A DNA stretch of 64,000 nucleotides from Flavobacteriales bacterium (GTDB lineage Bacteria > Bacteroidota > Bacteroidia > Flavobacteriales_E > Vicingaceae). The number at the start of each line of letters is the position of its first letter. The first letter of the stretch is position 1. This document shows positions 18,048 through 29,017 of this stretch, one piece after another. The notes under the pieces were generated by a model. It saw only the letters and a list, made by a program, of their open reading frames with translations, did not search any database and was not told the origin of the DNA. The stretch spans positions 95,684 to 159,683 of the forward strand of contig JABAZP010000036.1 in NCBI GenBank assembly GCA_018608405.1, read 5' to 3'. The translations under genes and the position numbers were made by a program.

Positions 18048-19346
18048 ATGAAAAAATTGACCTACATATTATTGATAATGATTGCCGTAACTACTTCGTG
18101 TAATTACGACAACGGAGAAGTCATAGGTGTTCAAGGTAGAGAAAATTGGTACCAGCCTGTTCCATATGGTATGTTATTGATTCCGCAAGGAAGTTTCACC
18201 ATGGGAAATACTGACCAAGATGTGCCGGGAGCACGTCAATCAAAGACTAAGGTAGTTTCCTTGGCAGCCTTCTACATGGATCAAACTGAAATTACCAATA
18301 ACGAATACAGACAGTTTGTTTACTGGGTAAGAGATTCAATCGCTAGAAAAATTTTGGCGGAAGAAATAGATGAGGAGTATTATTCTAACACAATCAATTC
18401 TTACGGAGAAGACATGGAGCCTCCTACTATTAACTGGTATGCTAAGATGAATTGGATCGGTGAAGAAGAAAGAGAAGCATTGGAGGTAATGTTTTTGCCT
18501 GATTACGAGCGATTTTATAACAGAAAACAAATAGATACTCGAAAATTAATGTTTGAGTACTCTTGGATTGATTATAGAACAGCTGCCTCAAGATTTAGTC
18601 GAGAGCAAGGTCAAATTGATCGTTCTGTATTTATCAAGAAAGACATCATAAATGTCTATCCAGATACCTTAGCTTGGGTACATGACTTCACATATTCGTA
18701 CAACGAACCACTAACTAATACTTATTTTTGGCACCCTGCATATGATGACTATCCCTTGGTTGGAGTGTCGTGGAAGCAAGCAAGAGCCTTTTCAATTTGG
18801 AGAACCGAATTGTTGAACAATTATTTAAGAGGTGGTGGGTTTAGTGCTGTTCAGCATTTTAGATTACCAACAGAATCTGAGTGGGAATGGGCTGCAAGAG
18901 GTGGTTTAGATAATAATCAATTCCCTTGGGGTGGTCCTTACATCAGAAACACTGCAGGATGCTTTTTAGGTAATTTCAAACCATTGAGAGGTAATTATGT
19001 AGATGATGGCGGATTGAACACTGTTAAGGTATACTCGTACAATCCAAATGATTATGGCTTGTTCTGCATGGCAGGAAATGTTGCAGAATGGACAAGTAAT
19101 TCTTTTGATGAGTCTGCTTATGATTTTGCGCATGACATGAACATGGATTACTCATATGAAGCAAAAGAATCTGATCCTCCATCTTTGAAGCGAAAAGTTA
19201 TTCGTGGAGGATCCTGGAAAGATGTATCGTATTATTTACACAACGGCACTAGAACTTTCGAATACCAAGATACAGCAAAGTGTTACATCGGGTTTAGAAA
19301 TGTAATGTCTTTCTTGGGTAGACCAGAGAATAACGAGGAATTATAG
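18048..19346 (+). CDS. gldK: Gliding motility / T9SS lipoprotein GldK
   Basis: A 432-residue lipoprotein with lipobox VTTSC (Cys18) and a formylglycine-generating-enzyme-like (SUMF1) domain from about residue 40: LIPQGSFTMGNTDQD, then DQTEITNNEYRQF, GVSWKQARAFSIW, RLPTESEWEWAARGG and VIRGGSWKD. In GldK/PorK this fold is structural, forming a periplasmic ring with GldN under the outer membrane. I chose ATG 18048 because the signal peptide starts there; an upstream TTG adds 19 residues with no signal character. It leads the gldKLMN operon. Confidence 0.97.
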   Translation: MKKLTYILLIMIAVTTSCNYDNGEVIGVQGRENWYQPVPYGMLLIPQGSFTMGNTDQDVPGARQSKTKVVSLAAFYMDQTEITNNEYRQFVYWVRDSIARKILAEEIDEEYYSNTINSYGEDMEPPTINWYAKMNWIGEEEREALEVMFLPDYERFYNRKQIDTRKLMFEYSWIDYRTAASRFSREQGQIDRSVFIKKDIINVYPDTLAWVHDFTYSYNEPLTNTYFWHPAYDDYPLVGVSWKQARAFSIWRTELLNNYLRGGGFSAVQHFRLPTESEWEWAARGGLDNNQFPWGGPYIRNTAGCFLGNFKPLRGNYVDDGGLNTVKVYSYNPNDYGLFCMAGNVAEWTSNSFDESAYDFAHDMNMDYSYEAKESDPPSLKRKVIRGGSWKDVSYYLHNGTRTFEYQDTAKCYIGFRNVMSFLGRPENNEEL

Positions 19347-19361
19347 AATTTTATATTAATC

Positions 19362-19385
19362 AATCAATTAACTAATCAATTAACT
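19362..19385 (+). repeat. Tandem duplication of AATCAATTAACT between gldK and gldL
   Basis: Two perfect adjacent 12-bp copies fill half of the 48-bp gap and end nine bases before the gldL ATG. They may space or tune translation of gldL; no function is shown. Confidence 0.7.
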
Positions 19386-19394
19386 AAAATTAAG

Positions 19395-20207
19395 ATGGGA
19401 ATAGTAGGGTTTTTATTTGAAACAAAGAAAGGAAAGAAAATGATGGGCTTGTTGTACGGAATGGGTGCAGCAGTTGTAATTGTTGGCGCATTATTTAAAA
19501 TTGAGCACTGGCCTGGTGCATCTGCCATGTTAATTACAGGTCTTTCCGTAGAAGCGTTAATTTTTGCAGTATCTGCCTTCGAGCCACCACACAGTGAGGT
19601 AGACTGGACTTTAGCTTACCCTGAACTAGCAGGAATAGAAGATGACGCTTTAACAACAGCTTCCTCAAGAAGAGGAGGATCTGCTTCTCAGGAATTAGAT
19701 CAAATGTTAGAGGAAGCTAAAATAGGACCTGAGTTGATTGAAAGCTTAGGTACAGGATTTAGAAATTTAGCTGATCACACGTCTAAGTTAAACGACATTT
19801 CTGAAGTAGGAACAGCTTCTAACGAATTTGTTGGAAACATTAAAGATGCATCCTCCAAAATGGCTAACCTTTCATCTTCTTATGAAGCAGCATCTGAGAC
19901 TTTGACAGGTTTAACCGTATCTTCAGAAGACAGCAACGCTTATTCAGAAAGTTTAAGAAACATTAGTTCTAAGCTAAGTGAGTTGAATAATGTATATGAA
20001 TTGCAGTTGAAGTCAGCTTCAGAGCACATGCAAGCTAGTAATTCTGCTTTTGAAGGTATGGATACGTTGATGAACAACCTTAACAGTTCTATCGAAGGAA
20101 CCGAGAAGTATAAAACTAACATTGCTGAATTAGCGAACAACTTAAGTTCTTTAAATAAAATTTACGGTAACATGTTAACAGCTATGAACCCAGGTGGTCA
20201 AGCATAA
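19395..20207 (+). CDS. gldL: Gliding motility / T9SS motor protein GldL
   Basis: A 270-residue inner-membrane protein with two helices in the first 60 residues, carrying the charged Lys35 (ALFKIEHWPG) and Glu53 (SVEALIF) typical of the proton-channel helices. A long helical cytoplasmic region follows, rich in Ser, Asn and Leu. In the known system GldL pentamers surround a GldM dimer and form the proton-driven rotary motor that powers type IX secretion. It is second in the gldKLMN operon. Confidence 0.96.
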   Translation: MGIVGFLFETKKGKKMMGLLYGMGAAVVIVGALFKIEHWPGASAMLITGLSVEALIFAVSAFEPPHSEVDWTLAYPELAGIEDDALTTASSRRGGSASQELDQMLEEAKIGPELIESLGTGFRNLADHTSKLNDISEVGTASNEFVGNIKDASSKMANLSSSYEAASETLTGLTVSSEDSNAYSESLRNISSKLSELNNVYELQLKSASEHMQASNSAFEGMDTLMNNLNSSIEGTEKYKTNIAELANNLSSLNKIYGNMLTAMNPGGQA

Positions 20208-20246
20208 CATAAATCATTTTCAAAAACATACTAAAAATTAAATAGA

Positions 20247-21884
20247 ATGGCAGGAGGTAAATTACCACCACGACAGAAAATGATTGGGATGATGTATTTG
20301 GTACTAACCGCTTTATTAGCGATGAACGTGTCAAAAGATATCCTTAATGCATTTGTTACGGTAAATAGTGGCTTGGAGAACACCAAGAACAACTTTAAAG
20401 ATAAAAACGAGGATCAGTATACACGATTTTCCAATCAGTATGCAGAGAACAAAGAGAAGTTTGGAGACGGATGGGCGAAAGCTCAAAAAGTGCAGAAACT
20501 AGCCGATGAATTAGTGACTTATATTGACGATATAAAAGTTAAAATTATTGCGGGTATTCAGCCGGAATATACTGAGGAAACAGCTCGAGGAAAAAATCAA
20601 TTCGGAATTGACACAATTCTTGATTTAAAATATGTGAAGGTAAAGGATAATTATCTAATTCCAACGCAGATTTTGGTAGGTTCAGAGCCTGCGAACCCAA
20701 AAACTGACGAGTATTCGGCAATGGACTTAATGAGCAAATTGACAGTTTTTAAGAATGAGTTAAAAACCTTTGTTCCGAAAGACTCTCCAATCCAAACTTC
20801 TTTAGAAGAAACATATAAGTTTGAGGAAAGAAGAGCAGCTGGAGGTAATATGGAGAACTGGCCATCGTGGAATTTCTATGGTGTTCCTTGTGCTGCAACA
20901 ATTACATTATTAACCAAAATGCAAACAGACGTTAGAGCATTTGAATCTGATGTAGTAAAGTATTTGTTTGGAAGTGCAGATGAATTAACATATAAGTTTA
21001 CTGGTTTAGCACCTGCGATTATACCTAATTCAAATTACGTAATTGCAGGAGATACATTTAGTGCGAAAGTTTTCTTAGCAGCATTTGATACAACGATGTC
21101 TCCTGAAATCTTATTAGGAGAAGGTTATGATTCAACTACCAAAAAGATTACTGGTGAAGAAATTCCAATTAATGTAGTGAAAGGTAATGGTTATATCAAA
21201 ATTCCAACTAGATCTCAAGGTCTATTCTCGTACAAAGGAGTAATAAACTTTAAAGGTCCAAAAGGAATGGAGCAATATCCATATTCTATAGATTATCAAG
21301 TTGCAGCCCCGAGTACAACAATTTCTGCTACGGCAATGAATGTTTTCTACATTGGGGTTCCTAATCCAGTAGATATTTCTGCTTCTGGTGTGCCAAAAGA
21401 TAAAATTTCGGCATCTGTTTCGGGTGGATCTATTTCAAAAGCGAAAGATGGTTGGCTAGTGAATGTTAAAACTCCTGGAAAGGCAGTGGTTAGCGTTTCT
21501 GCTGAGATTGATGGAAACCGTCAAAAAATGGGTTCAATGGAATTTCGTGTGAAAAGAATTCCAACACCTATTGCTGAGATTGGAGGAAAGTCTTCAGGCG
21601 CTATTCCAAGAGGTAAGCTTGCAGGAACCTCAGGTATTATTGCTCAAATGGAGAATTTTGAATTTGATGTTAGAGTAGTAGTTTCATCATTTAAGTTTGT
21701 TTATACTCAAGCGAATGGATTATCAAAAGAGATTCCTGTAAAAGGTCCTAAGTTTAGCGACCAGGTAAGAGGGATTTTAAGACAAATCAAACCTGGCTCT
21801 AGAGTTACATTTGAAGACATTAAGGCTACTATGCCTGATGGAGAGCAAAGAAAGCTTGGATCAATTGTGCTTAAGGCAGTTTAA
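20247..21884 (+). CDS. gldM: Gliding motility / T9SS motor protein GldM
   Basis: A 545-residue protein with the family N-terminus LPPRQKMIGMMYLVLTALLAMNVSKDILNAF, a single membrane helix, then a long periplasmic part of helical bundle and Ig-like domains (VKRIPTPIAEIGGKSSG near 440). GldM dimers span the periplasm and transmit rotation from GldL to the GldKN ring. The length is close to the usual 510-550. It is third in the operon, 39 bases after gldL. Confidence 0.97.
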   Translation: MAGGKLPPRQKMIGMMYLVLTALLAMNVSKDILNAFVTVNSGLENTKNNFKDKNEDQYTRFSNQYAENKEKFGDGWAKAQKVQKLADELVTYIDDIKVKIIAGIQPEYTEETARGKNQFGIDTILDLKYVKVKDNYLIPTQILVGSEPANPKTDEYSAMDLMSKLTVFKNELKTFVPKDSPIQTSLEETYKFEERRAAGGNMENWPSWNFYGVPCAATITLLTKMQTDVRAFESDVVKYLFGSADELTYKFTGLAPAIIPNSNYVIAGDTFSAKVFLAAFDTTMSPEILLGEGYDSTTKKITGEEIPINVVKGNGYIKIPTRSQGLFSYKGVINFKGPKGMEQYPYSIDYQVAAPSTTISATAMNVFYIGVPNPVDISASGVPKDKISASVSGGSISKAKDGWLVNVKTPGKAVVSVSAEIDGNRQKMGSMEFRVKRIPTPIAEIGGKSSGAIPRGKLAGTSGIIAQMENFEFDVRVVVSSFKFVYTQANGLSKEIPVKGPKFSDQVRGILRQIKPGSRVTFEDIKATMPDGEQRKLGSIVLKAV

Positions 21885-21895
21885 AAAATAATACT

Positions 21896-22753
21896 ATGAA
21901 AAAGGTTGTATTTAGTTTTTTAGTAACATTATTTATTGTTCAAGTTGCTTCTGCACAAGGAGACAATAAGGTGTTAGATGGTGTTTTTATTAAAGAAACA
22001 TCACCTACTCGAAGGGTAATTCCATATACTCATGTGAGAGAAGCGGATGTTACCTACCTTAAAAGAGTATGGCAAATCATTGATTTGAAGGAAAAAATGA
22101 ACCATCCTTTGTATTATCCTTTGTCTCCAATTAAAGAGATTGGATATGAGCGGTTAAGTTTATTTGATGTGATCAAGAATGCTGTTGAGGCAGGAGAGAT
22201 GACAGCATATGACGAAGATGGTGTTGGAGGACAATTTCAAATACCCCTTCCTAAAAGTGAAGCGATTGGGAAGTTGTCTAAAGAGATTTCTTCTACTGAT
22301 ATCGATGCAGAAACAGGCTTAGAAGTTCAAACGAGTTATAATGAAGTATTAACAGCTGGAAACGTTAAAAGCTACAGAATTAAAGAAGATTGGTTTTTTG
22401 ATCGAGAACGTTCGGTAATGGAAGTGCGTATTATTGGTATTTTACCGGTAATCGAAACGCTTAATACGGAAACGGGTACTACCAGAAAAGAAGGTCTATT
22501 TTGGTTATATTTTCCTGAAGCTCGATACGTTCTAGCAAATCATGAGGTGTACAACACCCAAAATGATGGTTCTAGAATGACTTTTGAAGATTTGTTTAGA
22601 AAGAGAATGTTTTCAAGTTTTATTTACAAGGAGACCAATGTTTATGACAATAGAATCTTAGATGATTATACTAAAAATATAGACCGATTATTAGAAGCAC
22701 AAAAAATTCAACAAGAAATTGTGAATTTTGAACATGATATGTGGGAGTACTAA
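21896..22753 (+). CDS. gldN: Gliding motility / T9SS protein GldN
   Basis: A 285-residue periplasmic protein with signal peptide (cleavage near ASAQG, residue 21). Conserved blocks are LKRVWQIIDLKEKMNHPLYYP, the middle RIKEDWFFDRERSVMEVRI and FWLYFPEARY. GldN/PorN forms a ring with GldK below the outer membrane. The gene starts 11 bases after gldM and is followed by a strong terminator, which ends the operon. Confidence 0.96.
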   Translation: MKKVVFSFLVTLFIVQVASAQGDNKVLDGVFIKETSPTRRVIPYTHVREADVTYLKRVWQIIDLKEKMNHPLYYPLSPIKEIGYERLSLFDVIKNAVEAGEMTAYDEDGVGGQFQIPLPKSEAIGKLSKEISSTDIDAETGLEVQTSYNEVLTAGNVKSYRIKEDWFFDRERSVMEVRIIGILPVIETLNTETGTTRKEGLFWLYFPEARYVLANHEVYNTQNDGSRMTFEDLFRKRMFSSFIYKETNVYDNRILDDYTKNIDRLLEAQKIQQEIVNFEHDMWEY

Positions 22754-22771
22754 TAGTCTCGTAAAAAGTTT

Positions 22772-22807
22772 AAAGCCCTAATCTATTTAGATTGGGGCTT
22801 TTTTTTT
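22772..22807 (+). terminator. Rho-independent terminator of the gld operon
   Basis: A 13-bp stem (22772-22784 with 22789-22801, one G-U pair) with a 4-base loop, followed by a run of T to 22807. It lies 18 bases past the gldN stop and six bases before the MATE gene. Confidence 0.9.
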
Positions 22808-22812
22808 AGCAT

Positions 22813-24111
22813 ATGTATAAGGACTTTATAAAGCTGACCATTCCTAATATTTTAACAAATTTAACTGTGCCACTAGTTAGTATAGTTGATGTAATGTTAA
22901 TGGGACACATGGATGATGCGAAGTATATAATTGCAATCGGGTTATCCGTTGCGATTTTCAATATGTTGTATTGGGCTTTCGGATTTTTGCGAATGGGAAC
23001 AACGGGTCAGGTTGCTCAGGCATATGGTAAAGGTTCTGATGTGGCTATTCAACATGTTTTAGTTAAAGGTGTATCCATTGCAACTTTGCTGGGAGTAATA
23101 TTTATTCTATTTCAAAGCCCTCTACTTAGTATGGCAAATAGAGTATTAGATGTTTCTGCTACTAGTTTTAATTTAATTGACAGTTATTTTAGTATCAGAA
23201 TCTATACAGCTCCCGCTAGCATTGTATTGTTTGTTATAAATGGTTGGCTCTTAGGTATTCAACGTCCTAGACTTGCACTGATCATTGCTGTGTTGATAAA
23301 CGTCGTAAATATTTTAGTTAGTGTAGTTTTAGTTCAGTCCTTTGGCCTTGGTATTAAGGGTGTCGCTATAGGAACATTAATAGCTCAATATGCCGGGTTA
23401 TCGTTGGGAGTATTTTTCATATATAAAAAATATGGAATGACTTGGATTAGCTATTTCAGAACCGGCTTACCGAGGGATTCTGGTTGGAAGGAATTTGTGC
23501 AGGTTAATGGGGATTTGTTTATTCGAACCTTATGTTTGCTATTTACCATGACTTTTTTTAAAGTGAATGCTGCAGAATTAGAGCAAAGTTTGGGAGCAGG
23601 GAATTTATTATTGTTGGAATTTATTAGTTTATCTGCATATGGTATTGATGGTTTGGCTTTCGCTGCAGAATCAATTTCGGGAAAGGACTTTGGAAGAGGT
23701 CGCCTAGATTTGGTAAAAAAATCTATTAAGGTTGCTTTTCAAATAGGATTATTAATTGGTCTTGTCGGAAGTGTAGTGTTTTTTGTTTTCGGCAGGTCTA
23801 TTTTGGAGTTGTTAACGAACCAGCAAGACGTTATTCAAGCAGCAATTTCATATTTGCCTTGGGTAATAGTAGCGCCTATTATTCATTCAGTTGCGTTTAT
23901 TTGGGATGGGATCTATATTGGTTGCACAGCGAGTAAGCAGATGAAATGGTCTTTGCTTATATCTACATTTCTAGTATTCTTGCCGAGTTATTATCTTTTC
24001 CTTTCGTTATTCGGTAATCATGGAGTATGGTTGGCTTTTACACTTTTTATGGTATCTCGAGGAATTATTCAAACCCTGCAGGCGAAAAAGGGTATATACG
24101 ACCGCCTATAA
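22813..24111 (+). CDS. MATE-family efflux transporter
   Basis: A 432-residue inner-membrane protein with about 12 hydrophobic helices. It starts LTIPNILTNLTVPLVSIVDVMLMGHM, the usual helix 1 of MATE/DinF exporters, and has the second-half repeat LLLLEFISLSAYGIDGLAFAAESISG. Such pumps export drugs or metabolites with H+ or Na+. It is closest in layout to the DinF-like branch; the substrate is unknown. It begins right after the gld terminator and shares six bases with the convergent hydrolase gene. Confidence 0.92.
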   Translation: MYKDFIKLTIPNILTNLTVPLVSIVDVMLMGHMDDAKYIIAIGLSVAIFNMLYWAFGFLRMGTTGQVAQAYGKGSDVAIQHVLVKGVSIATLLGVIFILFQSPLLSMANRVLDVSATSFNLIDSYFSIRIYTAPASIVLFVINGWLLGIQRPRLALIIAVLINVVNILVSVVLVQSFGLGIKGVAIGTLIAQYAGLSLGVFFIYKKYGMTWISYFRTGLPRDSGWKEFVQVNGDLFIRTLCLLFTMTFFKVNAAELEQSLGAGNLLLLEFISLSAYGIDGLAFAAESISGKDFGRGRLDLVKKSIKVAFQIGLLIGLVGSVVFFVFGRSILELLTNQQDVIQAAISYLPWVIVAPIIHSVAFIWDGIYIGCTASKQMKWSLLISTFLVFLPSYYLFLSLFGNHGVWLAFTLFMVSRGIIQTLQAKKGIYDRL

Positions 24112-24732
24112 GGTTGTGAATACCTTTATTAGCTCCATTGGTACTTCGTGTCGACCTTCAAAATTTACCTTCTCATAATCAATACCTATTGCTGCAAGTT
24201 GGCCTAAATATTTATTCACTTGGTCTTCTTTCACCAAGCGATCTTTAGTTCCATGATAGTAAAAATATTTATCAGCAATCAATTGCTTTATGTCGTTAGA
24301 AGATAGCTCCTCAGGAATGCTTCCCGCAATTAGGTGAACGGTTGCTGCTTTTAGTTTTGAAGAAGCGTACCATCGCAGCAATGTCGACACTCCTTGGGAA
24401 AACCCAATTAGATGAATTGGGGAAGCGACATTTTTTTGAATGATCAACTGCATTAATGTTTCTAAATAGTTTATGTAATCGCTGATTTCATCTTCTCGTT
24501 CATATGAAGTCATCCAACTTGCTACTGGTTGTCGCTCTTTATTGTAAAACTTGGACAATGCTTCTGGGACGTATAGTTCGTAACCTTTAACAGGAAGCTC
24601 TTTGAAGTTGTCACTAAATTCAACTGCCAATTGAGCATATCCATGAACGGCGAGCACTACTCCTTTCGAAGATCCAATTGCGGGTTCATAATAATAATGT
24701 GCTGTTTTATTTACAATTAACTGATGTTTCAT
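24106..24732 (-). CDS. Alpha/beta hydrolase (serine esterase-like)
   Basis: A 208-residue cytoplasmic hydrolase. The oxyanion region is AVHGYAQ, the nucleophile elbow is LIGFSQGVSTLLRW (G-F-S-Q-G) near residue 115, the acid is likely Asp in HGTKDRLV and the catalytic His is in GRHEVPMELI close to the C-terminus. It resembles small carboxylesterase or dienelactone-hydrolase-like proteins; the substrate is unknown. I chose ATG 24732 because longer frames run antisense through the ABC-F start and have no domain content. Confidence 0.85.
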   Translation of the reverse strand: MKHQLIVNKTAHYYYEPAIGSSKGVVLAVHGYAQLAVEFSDNFKELPVKGYELYVPEALSKFYNKERQPVASWMTSYEREDEISDYINYLETLMQLIIQKNVASPIHLIGFSQGVSTLLRWYASSKLKAATVHLIAGSIPEELSSNDIKQLIADKYFYYHGTKDRLVKEDQVNKYLGQLAAIGIDYEKVNFEGRHEVPMELIKVFTTL

Positions 24733-24771
24733 AACCCTGCAAAAATCCCCTTTTTTCGTGAATGAGTTTGT

Positions 24772-24779
24772 TACTTTTG
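24772..24779 (+). promoter_or_regulatory. -7 box TACTTTTG directly before the ABC-F gene
   Basis: Exact TAnnTTTG element ending five bases before ATG 24785. Transcription would begin at or close to the start codon, suggesting a leaderless mRNA, and supports ATG 24785 over the upstream GTG. Confidence 0.45.
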
Positions 24780-24784
24780 CAGTT

Positions 24785-26746
24785 ATGGTTGGAGTAAATA
24801 ATGCTGTATTACATTTTGCTGATCGAGCGATATTTAACTCGATATCTTTCATTATCAACAAGCAAGATCGAATAGGCTTGGTTGGAAAAAATGGAGCAGG
24901 GAAATCCACTATGTTGAAAGCTCTTGCAGGAATTCAAAAATTAGATTCGGGTTCTATTTCCTTTCCAACAGGACTTACATTGGGGTATCTGCCTCAAGAT
25001 ATGGATTTCGAATCTGGTCGGACCGTATGGAAGGAAACAGAAACAAGTTTTAGCAAAAGTTTGGACATTAAAAGTCGTATTGATGAAATTAATCACCAAT
25101 TAGCAACTCGAGAAGACTATGAATCTGATTCTTACATGCAAATATTGGATGAACTTTCGGATTTAAACGAAAAGCTGAGTTTGTTGGGCATTGATACCAT
25201 GGAAGCTGAAATAGAAAAAATCCTGATTGGTTTGGGCTTTAGTCGAAATGACTTTCAAAGACAAACAGACGAATTTAGTGGTGGCTGGCGAATGAGAATA
25301 GAATTAGCAAAAATTTTATTGCAACAGTCCGACCTTTTGCTATTGGATGAGCCTACGAACCACCTTGATATTGAATCTATTCAGTGGCTTGAAGATTTTC
25401 TTGATACATATCCTGGAGCAGTTGTGTTGATTTCTCACGATAGAGCATTCTTAGATAATCTAACTAATCGAACTGTAGAGATTTCATTGGGAAAAATTTA
25501 TGATTATGCTGCGCCTTACACTAAATATTTAGAATTAAGAAAGGAGCGACGAGAGCAAGAAATAGCTGCCTATACGAACCAACAAAAACACATTAAAGAA
25601 CAAGAAGATTTTATCAACCGTTTTAGGGCAAAGGCTACCAAAGCTGTGCAGGTGCAGTCTAGAATAAAAGCACTAGACAGACTGGATCGAATTGAGATAG
25701 AGGTAGAGGATAATGCTGCTATGCGGTTTTCTTTTCCTCCGGCACCGCATTCAGGCAAAGTGAGTTTGAGAGTGGAAGAGGTTGCTAAAAAATATGATGG
25801 TAAAACTATTTTTGACGATGTAAGCTTTAGCATAGAGCGAGGTGAAAAAATAGCCTTATTGGGAAAAAATGGAGAAGGAAAGTCTACCATGTCGAGATTA
25901 ATCGTTGGAGAAGATTACGACTCTGGAGAAATAGAATTGGGGTATCAGGTTAAGATTGGTTATTTCGCTCAAAATCAGTCTGAAATATTGGATGTTGAGA
26001 AAACGGTATTTGAAACAATTGACGAGGCAGCAACAGGTGAGATTCGAACAAAAATAAGGTCACTGTTGGGTTCATTTTTGTTTGGTGGTGAAGAGTCTGA
26101 TAAAAAGGTAAAAGTGCTTTCGGGTGGAGAAAGAGCACGACTGGCCATGTGTAAATTGTTATTAGAACCGGTAAATCTGCTCATTTTGGATGAGCCTACG
26201 AATCACTTGGATATTCGTTCTAAAGAAATTTTAAAAGATGCCTTACTTCGTTACGATGGAGCCATGATTTTAATCTCGCATGATCGAGACTTTCTAAAAG
26301 GCTTAATTGAAAAGATTTATGAGTTTTCTCAAGGTAAAGTCAAGGAGCACCTGGGCGGTATCGATCAGTTTTTACGTTCAAAGAAGTCAGACGATATAAG
26401 AGTTTGGGAGTCAACGAAATCGGCTAACAGTTCAGCACCTGAGTTAAAATCAAAATCAAACGACCCAAATGCGTATCAAATCAAAAAGGATTTGAAAAAG
26501 AAAATTCGCACGCAAAAGAACGCTGTGAGTAAGATTGAAAAAACCGTCTCTGATTTGGAACTAGAGTTAGCGGAAGCTAACGAGCTGTTAAAGCTTCCAG
26601 ACGCCTATACAAACCCGGAAAATAAAGCACTTGTTGAAAATTGGCCAAAGCTAGGCCAACAACTTGAGGATGCAATGGAACAATGGGAAAAAGAAGAGGC
26701 AAAACTGGAGCGTTTAGAGATTGAATTGAATCAATACGAAAACTAG
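24785..26746 (+). CDS. ABC-F family ATPase (ribosome-associated)
   Basis: A 653-residue soluble protein with two ABC nucleotide-binding domains and no membrane part. Domain 1: Walker [10 protein letters not shown], signature [15 protein letters not shown], Walker [13 protein letters not shown]. Domain 2: [36 protein letters not shown]. Between them lies the helical linker of ABC-F proteins, and a Lys/Glu-rich coiled coil ends the protein, as in Uup-type members. It probably acts on stalled ribosomes. ATG 24785 begins the conserved domain. It overlaps the recQ stop by four bases. Confidence 0.93.
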   Translation: MVGVNNAVLHFADRAIFNSISFIINKQDRIGLVGKNGAGKSTMLKALAGIQKLDSGSISFPTGLTLGYLPQDMDFESGRTVWKETETSFSKSLDIKSRIDEINHQLATREDYESDSYMQILDELSDLNEKLSLLGIDTMEAEIEKILIGLGFSRNDFQRQTDEFSGGWRMRIELAKILLQQSDLLLLDEPTNHLDIESIQWLEDFLDTYPGAVVLISHDRAFLDNLTNRTVEISLGKIYDYAAPYTKYLELRKERREQEIAAYTNQQKHIKEQEDFINRFRAKATKAVQVQSRIKALDRLDRIEIEVEDNAAMRFSFPPAPHSGKVSLRVEEVAKKYDGKTIFDDVSFSIERGEKIALLGKNGEGKSTMSRLIVGEDYDSGEIELGYQVKIGYFAQNQSEILDVEKTVFETIDEAATGEIRTKIRSLLGSFLFGGEESDKKVKVLSGGERARLAMCKLLLEPVNLLILDEPTNHLDIRSKEILKDALLRYDGAMILISHDRDFLKGLIEKIYEFSQGKVKEHLGGIDQFLRSKKSDDIRVWESTKSANSSAPELKSKSNDPNAYQIKKDLKKKIRTQKNAVSKIEKTVSDLELELAEANELLKLPDAYTNPENKALVENWPKLGQQLEDAMEQWEKEEAKLERLEIELNQYEN

Positions 26747-28920
26747 TTGCCCATAATGGATAAGAATTTGATTCGCATCATTCGAAGCTCTTCTTCCGAA
26801 TAGGTTTCATCAAACTCTTGTATTGCATCGTCAATAGAATCTTCTTCAGTTTCCCTGAAATAGTCAATTATTTCTTCTTGATACTCTTCATCAAGTAAGT
26901 CATTTAAAATGTGGTCTAAATTTATTTTTGTTCCACTAGCAACAATGTGTTCTATTTCTTCCAAAATATCGTCAACGTCCTTCCCTTTGGCGGTAGCTAT
27001 ATCCTCTAGTGTCAACTTTCTATCAATACTTTGGATAATAAATACTTTTAAACCTGATTTATTAACAACAGATTTAACAATCATGTCATCCGGTCGTTCT
27101 ATCTCATTTTCTTCAACATACTGCTTTATTGCTTCCAAGAATGGTTCGCCGAACTTCTCTGCTTTCCCTTGACCAACTCCAGTTATATTACACAGTTCTT
27201 CCATGGTAATTGGATACTGAGTTGCCATATCTTCAAGAGACACTTCTGCGAAAATGACATATGGAGGCAAATCTTCATCTCGAGCTACCTCTTTTCTAAG
27301 TTCTTTCAATATGGCAAACAATTCTTCGTCAGAAGCTCCCCCTTTAGCATTGGCAGAAATAACAGGGGCGCTGGCATCGTATTTTTTCGGCTCTACCATT
27401 GTAACACTATGCGGGTTGTCCAAAAACTCTCGTCCCTTATCACTAATTTTTAATACACCATAATTCTCAATTTCCTTAATGATGTAATTGTTGATAATCG
27501 ATTGTCGTATAATCGAATTCCACTTAATTTCTTCAATGTCCTTTCCAGCACCAAATGACTTGTGTTCGTCATTTCTCAACGATTTGATTTCGCTAGTAAT
27601 CTCTCCTGCTAAAAAGTTAGAGATGTAATTAGCTTTGAAATTTTCTTTCAATTCTAATATGGTACTCATCAGTAAAACCATACTGTCTTTTGCGTCAAAT
27701 TCAACCCTTGGGTTAATACAATTGTCACAATTTCCACAGTTTTCTTCTTCGTAGGTTTCACCAAAGTAGTGAAGCAATTGTTTTCTTCTACAAACGGCAG
27801 TTTCCGCATAAGAAACTGTTTCGAAAATCAGTTGCCTTCCTATTTCTTGTTCCGCTACAGGTTTTCCTTGTAGAAATTTTTCAAGCTTTTCAATGTCTTT
27901 GTAACTGTAAAAAGCAATGCATCTGCCTTCTCCGCCATCTCGTCCTGCTCTTCCTGTTTCTTGGTAGTAACCTTCTAAACTCTTAGGAATATCATGATGT
28001 ATTACAAACCTAACGTCCGGTTTGTCAATCCCCATACCGAATGCAATAGTTGCTACAATCACATCAGCTTCTTCCATCAAAAACATGTCTTGATGTTTTG
28101 CTCTTGTTGTTGCATCTAATCCAGCATGGTAAGGAAGTGCTTTTACGCCATTGACTTGAAGCGTTTCAGCAACCTCTTCTACCTTTTTTCTACTTAAGCA
28201 ATATACAATACCAGACTTGCCTTGGTATTGATTAATATATTTTACAATCTGCGAATTAGCTTCTTTTTTTGGATTTACCTCGTAGTAAAGGTTGGGTCGG
28301 TTAAATGAAGCTTTAAATACATTGGCATTTGACATGCCCAAATTTTTCTGAATATCTTGCTGTACTTTAGGTGTTGCAGTAGCAGTTAAAGCAATAATAG
28401 GGACTCTATGAATGGCTTCAATAATCTCTCTTAACCTTCTATATTCTGGTCTAAAGTCATGACCCCACTCTGAAATACAATGTGCCTCATCAATGGCAAA
28501 GAATGAAATTTTAATGGTTTTAAAGAAGTCTATATTGGCTTGCTTTGTTAAGGTTTCTGGAGCAACATAAAGCAATTTAGTTCTACCGGCAACTAAGTCT
28601 TCTTTAACAATGCCTAAATCAGTCTTATTTAACGAAGAATTCATGAAATGCGCGACATGGTTTCCCGTAGAAAAACCTCTAATGGCATCTACTTGGTTCT
28701 TCATTAACGCAATTAACGGAGAAACTACAATTGCAGTTCCTTCTGACATTAATGCAGGTAATTGATAGCACATGGACTTGCCACCCCCTGTTGGCATTAT
28801 AACGAAGGTGTCATCGTCTTGCAAAACGCTTTCAATTACCTGCTCTTGTTCTCCTTTAAACTTGTTGAAACCGAAGAACTTTTTCAGTTGATCAGTAAGC
28901 GACATGGACGCTGTTTGCAT
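26743..28920 (-). CDS. recQ: ATP-dependent DNA helicase RecQ
   Basis: A 725-residue 3'-5' helicase for recombination and fork repair. Motif I is [14 protein letters not shown] (42-55), motif [20 protein letters not shown] and motif [14 protein letters not shown]. The zinc site [12 protein letters not shown] with CGNCDNC, the RQC winged helix and the HRDC domain ([21 protein letters not shown]) follow. About 80 extra acidic residues extend beyond the HRDC domain, common in Bacteroidota RecQ. It is convergent with the ABC-F gene and divergent from kpsF. Confidence 0.97.
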   Translation of the reverse strand: MQTASMSLTDQLKKFFGFNKFKGEQEQVIESVLQDDDTFVIMPTGGGKSMCYQLPALMSEGTAIVVSPLIALMKNQVDAIRGFSTGNHVAHFMNSSLNKTDLGIVKEDLVAGRTKLLYVAPETLTKQANIDFFKTIKISFFAIDEAHCISEWGHDFRPEYRRLREIIEAIHRVPIIALTATATPKVQQDIQKNLGMSNANVFKASFNRPNLYYEVNPKKEANSQIVKYINQYQGKSGIVYCLSRKKVEEVAETLQVNGVKALPYHAGLDATTRAKHQDMFLMEEADVIVATIAFGMGIDKPDVRFVIHHDIPKSLEGYYQETGRAGRDGGEGRCIAFYSYKDIEKLEKFLQGKPVAEQEIGRQLIFETVSYAETAVCRRKQLLHYFGETYEEENCGNCDNCINPRVEFDAKDSMVLLMSTILELKENFKANYISNFLAGEITSEIKSLRNDEHKSFGAGKDIEEIKWNSIIRQSIINNYIIKEIENYGVLKISDKGREFLDNPHSVTMVEPKKYDASAPVISANAKGGASDEELFAILKELRKEVARDEDLPPYVIFAEVSLEDMATQYPITMEELCNITGVGQGKAEKFGEPFLEAIKQYVEENEIERPDDMIVKSVVNKSGLKVFIIQSIDRKLTLEDIATAKGKDVDDILEEIEHIVASGTKINLDHILNDLLDEEYQEEIIDYFRETEEDSIDDAIQEFDETYSEEELRMMRIKFLSIMGN

Positions 28921-29017
28921 GAATGGACTTTTAGTTAATTTTGGAACTCAATTTAATGTTCCGAATAAAGATACAAGTTAGTAAAAAATCGGAGTTCTGA
29001 AAACAAAAAATGCATTT

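Noticed and set aside
24733..24909. 59-residue N-terminal extension of the alpha/beta hydrolase
   Set aside because: It is antisense to the ABC-F start and Walker A region and has no domain content; ATG 24732 starts the fold.
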